From Macrotrachela quadricornifera (lineage: Eukaryota; Rotifera; Eurotatoria; Philodinida; Philodinidae), in assembly GCA_022393335.1 (NCBI GenBank), contig JAJEKB010019987.1, positions 1 to 64,000 on the forward strand: a stretch of DNA of 64,000 nt. Reading direction: 5' to 3'. Of the stretch, positions 11,568 through 22,248 are shown piece by piece; within the stretch, counting starts at the first letter, position 1, and every line of letters begins with the position of its first letter. A program made the translations under genes and the position numbers. The notes under the pieces are model-generated. The model was given only the letters and a program-made list of their open reading frames with translations. It was not told where the DNA came from and did no database searches.

Positions 11568-14500
11568 GTTTGTAAATAATTTATTTCATATAAAAGTACT
11601 TGGGAATAAAAATGATGCAAGGTTACGTTTAGATTACGTATACTACAAAAAGAAATTATCCGTTATTCGTATAAACAAAAGAAAAATGATGTTTAGTACA
11701 CCTTTCATATGTATTCTTTTTAAAAGTATCGATAAGAATAACGCATCATCATATACAGTATTGTTTCTTTCTCAAGGATTAGTAGTGCATGTACAAAGGT
11801 AATATGATGCAAGCATTTTTTTTGAAAACTTTTCAATCTTATTAAAATAATTGAAATAGAAGAAAAACAATTTGCTATTAGGGCTTAGTATTGGCAGAGG
11901 TGAAAGTACATATGACGGCATTAACTAGGACACTTTTCCATTCTCATCATGTTTGTTACTTTATCACAGACATTGCTACCATTTTATTTTGATACGTATT
12001 AAGAATTAAAGAATACGTAAGTGAAGAAAACTGTTTTCAATCCTGAAAGAATAAGTTTGTAGAATGGAAAATCTCGTGTTGTTTGTGATCCGATTGGTTG
12101 AAAAACTAACTCTATCAGAATACTTCATATTACAACTCAAGTAATCGGATATTTTTGTTCCTTCACATAAGGTTTGATCAAAGGTTTCCATAGTCGAGAA
12201 ATTTGAATATACCAATGGTTTCTTGAAACTTATAGACTAATTATTCACTGATGGCGGAAAGACTGTCAAAAACTGATCTACCTCTATTTTAGTTAGAAAA
12301 TCATTTCTTTTCTTCAATAGCCTTCATTTTTATTATGTGTTTGTTCATTATAATTAAAATAGGAGCAAGAGTTCTTAAGCTGCGACGAAGTCAAGATCTT
12401 GGGCTGAGAGAAGAGGAGCTTGGCTCCAAAAAAAACTTTTGAGACACCTATGTTAGTGTAAGTTTTAAGTCAAAGCTTTGCGTCTCCACTCCCTTCTCTC
12501 TTCAATTATTACTCTTAACAATCGAGGATTAAAGGCTTTAGAAGATTCTAGAACAAACTAAAGTTTCGTACGTAATTTATATGGCGAGGATACGTTTTTT
12601 TTTCAATATTCTCAATCACGTAGTTTCTGAATTTTGCGCAGATAAATGATTACAGTTCAGATATTAAGGATGCTATTGTACTTTACCCAAACTTTTATAT
12701 GATCCACATAAAAATATAAACTGAGTAAATTCTAAATTTTGAAAATAATCACTATTAGTCTTTCTCAATTGATAATGATACATAATAGATTGTTGAGTTC
12801 TGCTGTATATACGTGAGGTTTATTTACCCATTATACTAACGATTAGCCTAATAATAAAAAATTATGAAAATAAAACTAAAGAGAAAACAGAAAACAACTA
12901 CGATGTGAGTAGCAATAAGACAAGTGATATAAGGGAGTATCTGTCCAAAAAAGAATTTCACAAACAATTTAGGAAAAGACAGAAAGGTTAGATTGATGCG
13001 TAATGATATTAATATGAAATACATTTTTATATTAGAAAAGAAATACTTCTTTCAAAAATCTCCTCAGGGGTGAGGTTTGAGCCTCAGTTGATTCCACCAC
13101 TGCCCTGAAGTTCTTTAAGATCTAGACTTTTGAAGGCTTAAATTCTAATAAATAGATGTTTCTTTTTAGAAGTAGTTGCTTGTATCAGAGATTCTTAACA
13201 TTCTAATTCTTGTTCCACTAGATAGAAGTTTTTATTCAAAAATCATCGTATGCTCTTGTAAAGACGTTGAAGTAAAAATCAATACAAAATTTAATTTCCT
13301 TAAACTGCTACAAGTTCGAATTTGTCTTGTTGAAAAGATCTTTGAAGTGATTATTGAATCTTCATTGATAAATTCCATATCTATTTCAACGAAATCAAAA
13401 GAAAATGAAAGAAATTCATTACTGTCGAAGCTTATCGTTATACAAAAGCTTTACTTTTTGTGGTGGCTTATTTGGTTACTACAGATTAAGTACAAGATCA
13501 AACAATGCCAAATGTATTATTGATCTGCAACCTTCCTGTAATGGTAAAGAGATTGCTTCCCATTTTGTGCCATTACAAGTGGCACGTCGATTGAACCATG
13601 AACATTTAAGCTTAATAAATTCAGGTGAACTAGGATAAATGGTATTCTCAATATTTTGAGAATATCTCTTTGTCTTTTTAATTAAAAGATCTAATTGTTT
13701 TTATGAAAAGAAGTGCCGTGAAATTTTCAATCAATACTTTTAAAATATAACCATTTTTGACTTTTTTCTAATGTCGTTGTATTCAATATTTCTAAGTGAC
13801 TTTAGTTGATATTCCATTATAGTTGATAAGCAGTCTTGAGTCATTGAAGCTCCAGAGCTACTTACACTTCTCTGCTTGGACTGTATCAGTAATTGTTAGA
13901 ATTAAAATGAAATATCAACTAAAGTCACTTAGAAATATTGAATACAACGACATTAGAAAAAAGTCAAAAATGGTTATATTTTGAAAGCACTGATTATTTT
14001 GTCAATCAAATCCAATTCATTTTAAAAAATAATGAAAGAGATTTAGTCAGAACGAAATATGACACTTTGCAGAGAATTTCACGGCACATCTTTCCATAAA
14101 AATAATTAAGTCTTTTAATTAAAAAGACAAAGAGATATTCCCAAAATACTGAGAGTGCCATTTATCCTAGTCCACCCGATAATAAGTGAAAATATATGCC
14201 TTTTTCTACATGTATATTTATACATATATTGTGATGATAGTTCTAATTCAATCAAATTTTAAATATGATTGAATTTCAATTTGGACCACAATATATAACT
14301 GACAATGAATTCGATAATACTTTTTCTAATTGTATATAACGAGTTTACATGTCTGTATTGCTCTTTCAATAAAACTTACCTGTAGAAAGCTGAACCGTCG
14401 ATGTATCACTATTAGAACGTGTCAAATTTCACAAAGATATTGTTTTTTTACGAGACTTCTCTTTTTCAATATTTCAAGTGAGACTGAGCAAAGTTTAACG

Positions 14501-15555
14501 AACTGAGCTTGATTGATATAACAGAACTAAACGGAATGGTCTTGAAACATATCGAACTTCGAAACCATAGTTATTCATATTTTTGGTTTTTTTAAAGTTT
14601 TAATATTGTGTTTTTGAGAAAAATTTAAATTATAATCGTGTTCTCAAACCTTTCGTCTAATTATTATAGAATGAAAATATCTAATCTTCGAACCTGTAAA
14701 TAACCGATTGTAAAGCAAACCTATTGGAAGTTTCAGGTCGTAGAAAATAACAAGTCACATACCATAGAAATGGTAATAGATATCAGTACTACATAACAAT
14801 AATGTCCATATATTAAATTTCTCGATTTCATTAATTTATCTAACAATACATGAGTTAATAATACATATTATCTTTCCTTGCCTTTGGAATTGAGCTAAAC
14901 TCGGCTCATACAGCCGATATATTACTTGTTTCATTTTTGTTCATTAGATGTTTTTCTATGTAAGATTTTCATACTTATATTCTAATACTTAGAAAAATAC
15001 ATCGAATGACACAGCAATAGTTTATTTAAGGTAATCATAGTATCGATTTTAAAGTCTCACATTAACAAATGCAAATGCTTTTATTGAGTATTTCAAAAAT
15101 TGAGAAATAACATATATTGTTTTTTAACTAAATTACCATTGGAAGAAAAAAATTATTCTTAATTACATTAGATTTGGGCCTATTATAATAATAGAAATCT
15201 TTATTCAAATAAAGCATGTAATATTATATACTTTTTAAAATATAGTCTATCTAAATAAGCTTCAATATGATCTAATTGATCATCAAAATATTTAATTAAT
15301 ATAATATCTTGTGTTTTAGATTTCCTTGAATTGAGATCAATTTTTAGCAAATCTATTCAAACTTCAAATGTATGATTAATCTATACAAATAAGTCAGAAT
15401 CGTATGATATATAGAGATACCTTTCCAGATACACAAATAACTCATGGTATATCTGCTATATGAAATGACGAGCTTATTCTTTTTCTTTCAATAGATATTT
15501 CTTTGTTTATTTATTCGAAAAAAAACGAAAGCTCATTTTGTATTATAATTATAAC
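11568..15555. other. Gene-free stretch between transporter and cathepsin genes
   Basis: No supported gene. The main feature is the foldback element at 13624-14177. Around 12361-12500 the base composition is less AT-rich than its surroundings. Around 13068-13116 a G/C-richer patch (ending CCACCACTGCCCTG) resembles a transposon end but has no detected partner. Open frames at 13176-13638 carry no recognised domain. Confidence 0.55.
13624..14177. mobile_element. Foldback (long inverted repeat) element
   Basis: The left arm (about 13624-13820) and right arm (about 13908-14177) are inverted complements. The inner 70 or so bases (ending TTTAGTTGATATT on the left) are essentially identical. The outer ends read GGTGAACTAGGATAAATGG and, reversed, GGGTGGACTAGGATAAATGG. 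The right arm has about 90 extra bases, which explains its greater length. The loop is about 90 bp. No ORF is encoded, so this is a non-autonomous element whose transcript would fold into a long hairpin. Confidence 0.8.
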
Positions 15556-17091
15556 TTATGCAACTTGCATAACATAAGTGGCAATGCCGCAAGTATTTTG
15601 TCCACGTAAGATGCGTATGTATCCTTGTTCACCCCAACTCATACCTACGAACAAAAATGATGAAAAAGTGATTCTATATTCAATCTGTACTTACCCCAAG
15701 TATTTTTGCAAATCCAGTAGAGTTCTCCCTCACCTGTTTTTCCGTAACCAACGAGTTGCAGCTATGAATAAAAAAGAGACTAACTTTACACTTATAAAAT
15801 GTATTTGATGGTTTTAGATACGTACGACATGATCGACCGTTGTTTGAGAGCAGGCTCCATCCTTATAAATACCTATAAGATGGAGAAATAGTAGAAATTA
15901 ATGTAACGAAATGAATGCATATATGATTTTACCGCCAGTATAAAATTCAAAAGAAGTTTGACTAGCATCAACACCCACAAACAATGTAGAATTTTGAATC
16001 CATTGTACCATAGTATCTTCACTTTTAGTTTTAAGTCGCATGACTTTAGCAAACTAAAACAAAACAATAATAATATTTGAATGATGATTAGATTTTCTCA
16101 TAAACTATGTCATAGGCATGAAAATTTTTGTAATTTTTGTTGCATCCAAATTAACACGCGTCTATGTGAAATAATCAAATTAGTTTTGTGTAATGAATGG
16201 GAAATCTAGTGAGATATTTTAAAGAAATGAAATTTTAGCTTAATGAGACTACGCTTCTATGTATGTATTCGTGTACGTACATTAGCAAATGGTTTGCATG
16301 CATCTGGTGAGCATCGACCGGTAGTTGTGGGATAATCAGCTGCAGTACAAATGCCGCGCAGTTTAGCGATGCATTCAAAAGGTTCAATTTGTGGTGTACA
16401 ACAGTCAAGAACACGAGCTACACTACCATCTACAAGGCTTCCAGTTTGAATAGCGTGAAAACTTTCAACAACCTCTGAAAATATTATTTTTATTATGAAG
16501 CAAGTTTGAATAAGATTATTTTATAAATACTCACCCACACCAACGATGGCCCCAACTTGTCCAGTCATACTTTGATCTTTTATCTTCGAAATCACACCTT
16601 TTTCACGCCAATCTAATGAGTCTGGCAAATCCATTAATTCGTCAGATCTTTCCAACTTTTGACGACGATATGTAACGCGACGTTTTGGTATTGACAAAAG
16701 TTCCTAAAACAAGTGATCGTGTTTGCTCATATACATCATGTATGCATTCGATATACTTCAATACGTCGATCAGCTAAATGATTAATACCAATTGTGAATG
16801 TTGCATTTGGATGAGTTCGTTGATAGGCCTGAATTCGATTTGCATTTTCAAGAAAGATTTCCTTACGTTCAGCTTCTTCAGCAACCGATTTATAATTTTT
16901 ATTATGAACACGTTTAAATTCAAGCCAATCGAATGGCGAACTACTAGCAACAACACCCAACAAGACAAGAAAAACGATTGACTAAATACAAAAAAAAGAC
17001 ACATCAATTTATACTCATTGAATTATTAAAACTGCAAATATTATCAATGTCTTACCTTCATATGTATCTTTTTCATCATATATAACAACAT
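15556..17091 (-). CDS. Cathepsin L-like papain-family protein lacking the catalytic Cys
   Basis: Eight exons: 17091-17056, 16981-16757, 16703-16535, 16474-16281, 16053-15933, 15872-15826, 15761-15695, 15644-15556, giving 315 aa. ATG 17079 is an alternative start (311 aa). A signal peptide (SIVFLVLLGVVASSS) is followed by an I29 inhibitor prodomain (FDWLEFKRVHNKNYKS and NHLADRRIEEL). The mature domain begins LPDSLDWREKG. The oxyanion Gln is kept (DQ, residue 131), but the usual CGSCWAF is replaced by TGQVGAI, putting Val at the nucleophile (residue 137) and Gly at the neighbouring Trp. The His (VDH, residue 263) and Asn (KNTW, residue 284) remain. The frame is intact across all exons, so it looks like a secreted or lysosomal pseudoprotease rather than a decayed gene. 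Confidence 0.85.
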
Positions 17092-19023
17092 GTGTTTTAT
17101 GCGATATATATATATCTCGAGTAGAACAAATATTTGATAAGAGAAGAGACTACATAAAAAAATGAAGAAGCAAGATTAGATTGCATTGTTTAGATGACGT
17201 TAACAATTTTCTTATTTTAGATTGTGCCAAAATGGATAACTACGACAAAATACACTCTAGTGCAACTTATGTGATAATATTACCTGTAAAATTCGCATCC
17301 ATAGTTGTCTTGACAGAAAAATATTAGTTGGACAAGCCATAAAAGATTCAAGTATTCTTTAATTGGATTACAAATAATAGTTCTGAGTCGAGATTATTCA
17401 TATGTATATCTCATCCTTTTTTTTCTTCCAATTAATATTGAAACTATTCTATAGATATGTGTTTAACAAAATGTACATTTTTTTTCTCCGAGTGGAAATG
17501 AATAATGAGCTAATCTTGTCTAAAACTATCTATTTTCATACTACAACCATCTTGAAATATTATATGCACTAAATTACACCGAAATATTTTTATTCGTAGA
17601 AAGTCATTATACATTGCTGTCCATAAGTTCCAATCATCTCTAAAGCACTTCAATATATCAAGTTGTTGGCTTGAAATTTTGGCTGCATGTACTAATGAGA
17701 AACGCGGATTGACGACATCAACCAAACGTTGACTCAATGTAGTAGAACAGAGTTATGAATGAAACACTATCTCTACCTTATTTTAGCCACATCTCAGCTA
17801 TAGAAGGACTTTAGATTCTGTAGAACCCATCTGTGGTATTTTACTCAAATTTTCACTCTTCAATCAAATACTTTACTCTTAATGCATAAGTATTGTCACT
17901 AGTAGATACATTAAAAAACGTGTGATTAGCGATAAAAGTAGTTCCTAATACGAACATTACATGTTAGAAAGGACAATTGATTTCACTGAGATCGGAATGT
18001 CTAGTAAAGTGTGTGGTGGTGAGATGGTTGTATCATCGTATAGTTACTTTAGTACATATAATAACTGTGATACTTTGTCGAAATATTCATGAATCTATGA
18101 GCAACTTGAAAAAAATGTTCAATTAAATTGGATGATCTAAATATTTTTTTCACCATGACGAATGGAAAATCATCAAAACAGAAATTTCACTGGCATTGGT
18201 TGACAGACTGACATCTCAACAACCTGAAAGACTTTCTGGTGAAAACTTTACTGGACAAAACTCGGCTGTGGAATCGAAAATCCTTCTATAGCTGAGATAT
18301 GACTAAAACAAGATGAATATAAAGTTTCATTAGCCTGACTTATGGCCAACACTCTAATTACAAAAGAACTAAACTATATTATAACAGTAACGATAGTGAA
18401 TATAAAATGTATATAGGAACAGTTTTACATAATTTTACAATTCAAAATTTAAATCAAAGAATATTTATTATTTTTTGCATGGGTAAATTTATTTATGTAT
18501 CGTATGTTTGAAAATTCAGCTTTAACAATCAAAGTATTTGCGATGAAAGTTATGTACAATAATAGAATGGGTGATACAAATTGTAGATTTGCGTTGTAAT
18601 GGAATAGTTATTTTGTGCATGCATTATTATAATTTGTGAAAACTTTGCCCATCGTTTAGAATCTTTTCAAAATATGGAATTTTCAAAAAAATGACTCGAT
18701 CTCAAACTTCGTTTATTTTAGTTGAGAGAGAATAAAATAATTTTCCAGTTTCATTATATTAAGTTGCAAATTAGTGACACTATATACTATATATTTTTGT
18801 CGTGTTAACTTATTTTAAAACTGTAACAATATTAATGAAAAAATATTAGAGGTCAGTTCTTTTATTGCACTCCATACTAATAGAGAGGAAACTTTAAAAT
18901 TAGTAAGATGACACTTTTTATGGACTACCCATTCAAATCACAATAAAAACAAAGACAACAAAACTAAATGCCAATAGGAAAAAGTTTATTATTGATAGAT
19001 TATTATTGACAATCATCTTGTCA
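17092..19023. other. Gene-free stretch with a degenerate inverted repeat
   Basis: No gene supported. An imperfect inverted repeat spans 17759-18330 (listed separately). The small minus-strand frame at 17510-17737 has no recognised domain or splice context. The rest is AT-rich intergenic DNA and probably contains the 5' region of the cathepsin gene and the 3' region of the first disordered-protein gene. Confidence 0.5.
17759..18330. repeat. Degenerate inverted repeat, probable old MITE
   Basis: The ends match as inverted complements over about 60 bp. The left arm begins ATGAAAC and includes CATCTCAGCTATAGAAGGA; the right arm, reversed, begins ATGAAAC and includes ATCTCAGCTATAGAAGGA. Further inward a weaker match (TTTTCAC) continues. 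The 450 bp centre has no recognisable gene. The mismatches suggest an older insertion than the foldback at 13.6 kb. Confidence 0.5.
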
Positions 19024-19988
19024 TCAATGCTGACTATCGTTGCGTGATGTATCATTGTAGTTGTTTGTCGAAGTATCTGTCTTCGCCGCAAACATTGAAT
19101 AACCTGTTCCTATAAAAAGAAATGTAATTGTTGAAATTGTAATAATATTCTGATCAAATTTATGCGCTGATCTAGAATGAGCTAAATAAATGTGGTATTT
19201 TGAATAGTATGAATCAATATCTCATGCAAATAACGATCATATTTCTTTGTTTTTCTAAAAATCAACTCGGAATAAAACTTCGTCAATTACATTATGTGTC
19301 TACCAGATAGGAATTAACACAAGAATATTTGACAATTTTCATACTGGTGACTGATGTAAGTATTTAGCATGAGGCTTTTTCAATGAGAAGAAAATACCTA
19401 TATGGTCAGTTTTATCTCCATGTTCAACTTTATCTTGCATATTTAACTGTGATTGTTGAAATTCTGATTTTCGTCTACCACCCGTTTTTCCATGTGCATC
19501 ATAGTGTGCAAAAGCTTTTGAATTAGTAGCTGTTCTAAATATTATTGTCACACCAGCAAATTCTTTAGATTCACGTACATATGGTTCTCCAGATACTAAA
19601 TAAAACAAAAAATGAAGAAAATTAGACCATATAAGTCTAAGCCGTAAGTTAGTTTTGATGTTTCAAAAATTACTATTATGTGGAAAAAATATGATTATGT
19701 AAGATTAAAATATTATCTCATGAAAGTGATTAGAAAGTTGGTAAAATCTATAGATGCTTGATTACCTTTTTCTTGTATATCACTATGAAGTGATTTTTCT
19801 GCATCTGATTTGCGATGTGAATTCGTAAAATTAGGAATATCAGATTTTTTAACAAGATCCATTTGTTCATGAGTCTCTGATTTGTCATGTGTTCCACTTT
19901 TCATTTCATTGGATTTAGTCGTAAACTTATTCTTGTCAAAAGAAGTAACATCTGAACTTTTTCGACGATTAGTTGAAGGTAAAGGCAT
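19024..19988 (-). CDS. Disordered Lys/Ser/Thr/His-rich protein, tandem paralogue 1
   Basis: Three exons (19988-19766, 19595-19398, 19109-19024) give 168 aa with introns in phases 1 and 1. I do not recognise the family. Exon 1 is highly charged and low in hydrophobics, with repeated basic-Ser-Asp motifs (RRKSSDV, KKSDIP, RKSDAEK). Exon 2 starts with a short more hydrophobic patch (GVTIIFRTATNS), then DAHGKTGGRRKSE. Exon 3 encodes a polar Asn/Thr/Asp tail ending SQH. The downstream neighbour at 21.2-22.2 kb has the same exon count, phases and motif order, so the two are tandem duplicates. The composition resembles hydrophilins and other disordered stress proteins, but no LEA repeat is present and the function is unknown. 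Confidence 0.65.
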
Positions 19989-21204
19989 TCTATTATTGAC
20001 TACTGCTTTCTATACCGTAATGATCTACTAAATTGTAATAATTGTCGTGTATAACTAAATCTTATTTATTCAAAAATATTATATATATATATACTGTAAG
20101 TACTTTTTTTGTGTTGTAATGATGAACTTTAAGAACGTTATTAGAAAGAAAAGAGCAGAACATTTAGAGTAGCTTTTGAAGATGGAATATAAAAAATAGT
20201 TAGTTTAAGCTTTTTAGTAAAAAATAACTGCGAAGAAGATTTATTCTTTATTGATGTGAAAAAAAAAACAAACCCACGCACAGGAAATTAAGAGAACTGA
20301 AAAAAATGAAATAATATAAAAAGAAAAACGTTAAGAATATTTTACATGTTAGATTTAAGAAAATATTGGTAGAGTGTGTCAGAAAATCTATTAATACATG
20401 TATAATGATCAATTATTATCATAAGAAAAAAAATTTGTTTTTAGTAAATGATAAATGCAGGATAATCGCATAATTGACGACTATTCTTTCTTTGTTGAAG
20501 ATATACCCAAATTTATTTGGCATCTAACAAATTAGAGACGTCAAAGAATAAATGCATGAACAATTGCCTTTAGAACATATCATATGCTGATGTTTCGTTT
20601 TTAAACTCCATGATGTCTTGTAAACGGTACACAATATACAGCAATCACATTCACGTCATCACGTATGAGCGTTTTCATTTGGAAAATTTTATTTATAAGA
20701 TTTAGTTTTTTCGAAAGTTAAAACATGATGTTAAATATATAGATGAATTACTTCAAAATATTACGGATACTTCTATGAACTTATCTTCATGCACATATTC
20801 GATCATATATAAGCATTAGTATGATTGATGTATAACTTACAGAAATATGTTTCGATGACAATAGATTAGAAAAAACTTTAATTTCTTAACAATGCATGTA
20901 GATTAACATTATATTTGTGAAATTAAATGACTATCAATTAATTACCTATGAAAATTATGACTTCATTAAGTTGTTTTTTTTTAAATCAAATTTTTAATGA
21001 CAAATGTTATTAACTTTTTTAAAATGTATGTTATCAATTTTATTGGAACAATTTATTAGATATAAGAAAACGATAAGAAGATTAATATAATCTATTTCTA
21101 TACAATAAACAGTGCAAATACAGAAAAACAATAAACAAAACTTTGTGTTAATACGTAAGACTTTATTGCTAAATTATTAATAATGAACTAGAGTAAAGTT
21201 GATT
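19989..21204. other. Spacer between the two disordered-protein genes
   Basis: About 1.2 kb of AT-rich DNA carrying the 5' region of paralogue 1 and the 3' region of paralogue 2. A short TA run lies around 20078-20092. No further gene or repeat seen. Confidence 0.5.
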
Positions 21205-22248
21205 CTAGTCTTCGTTATTAGATTCTTCATTCGATATGTTTTCAGAATCTTGAGATACTGCCGTTCGAATTAGATTGTCATCTCCTATAAAGAAAAACAA
21301 ATAAATATATAATATCTAATCAACTTTCTGTAAATAGCGATAAAAGTTATTGTATTATGTCTAAGTAAAAGATCTCACGTTTAAAGTAAAATCATCTGAA
21401 ATAAATAGCCTAAGGTTCCAATCACTTTTCTTGTTATTAATATTGAATAATTAAATCAAATTATTTTTAGAATATTACTGGTTGAAAAAATTTATCTACA
21501 AACATATGCTGTTAACAAATGTAGAATATTAGAAACAATAAATTATGTTTTAGTTTATATAATATACATGAGACTTTCAAAACCTATGTCAATGTAGAAC
21601 ATTCATAAGAATAAGGAAAAAACATCAAGATTGATACTCATGAACTAATAAAGTAAAATGAATTTCATCCAAAAATCTTCCTCTTTGCACATTTATGTGC
21701 AATACCTGTATGAGCAGGTTTTTCTAGATCAATTTTATTACGTTCAGTTTTGGTATTCTTATTTGTTCGTGATTTGTGAACATCAGATTTTTTAGTTGCG
21801 CCTTGAGTACTAGTCTTTCCATGAGTATCTGTCTGTGTTTGTGCTTTAGTACGAGGAGAGGCACCATGTCCTGTTGTTGTTGTTTCACGAGATTTCATTT
21901 TTTCAGTAGTATGTGCACTTGCACCTACGATCAAGAAAGAGTAAGATCAACTTTTTTAAAGAATTTCTTAAAATACAATATATAAATACTACCTGTATGT
22001 GTAGTTTTGGCCTGGATATCAGTCGAGGTACGTCTTTTAGTAACGGATTTACTATGTGAACTTGCTTTTACCATAGCATTAGATTTTCTGCGAGTATTTG
22101 TATGTCCTTGTGTTCCACTCTTTGTTCCAGTATTCGCAGATACCTGTTTAATTTTATCTGAATGTATCTTATCAGTACGATTAACATCAGAAGTTTTCCG
22201 ATTTGCAGAAGACGATGAGGACATTTTTCTTGAATTGCTTTTTTCCAA
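21205..22248 (-). CDS. Disordered Lys/Ser/Thr/His-rich protein, tandem paralogue 2
   Basis: Three exons (22248-21993, 21924-21706, 21284-21205) give 184 aa, introns in phases 1 and 1 as in paralogue 1. The protein begins MEKSNSRKMSSSSSANRKTS and is almost free of bulky hydrophobics in its first two exons. Shared motifs with paralogue 1, in the same order: NRKTSDV/NRRKSSDV, TKSGT/MKSGT, TDIQAK/SDIQEK, DTHGKT/DAHGKT and KKSD. Exon 1 and exon 2 both end in HTG at the splice junction. The short acidic third exon (DSENISNEESNNED) contrasts with the basic remainder. This pattern suggests a nucleic-acid-binding or desiccation-related disordered protein; neither is shown by the sequence. Confidence 0.65.

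Noticed and set aside
13060..13110. GGTTTGAGCC resembling a tRNA T-arm followed by CCACCA-like bases
   Set aside because: The T-stem pairs only with a six-base loop and there is no D-arm or anticodon arm upstream; more likely a transposon end.
13405..13638. 77-codon plus-strand frame before the foldback, with a protein-like middle (SNNAKCIIDLQPSCNGKEIA)
   Set aside because: No recognised domain and no splice context; its last codons run into the foldback terminus. It could be a relic of the element's host sequence but cannot be supported as a gene.
17510..17737. 75-codon minus-strand frame with normal amino-acid composition
   Set aside because: No homology recognised and no exon partners found in either direction.
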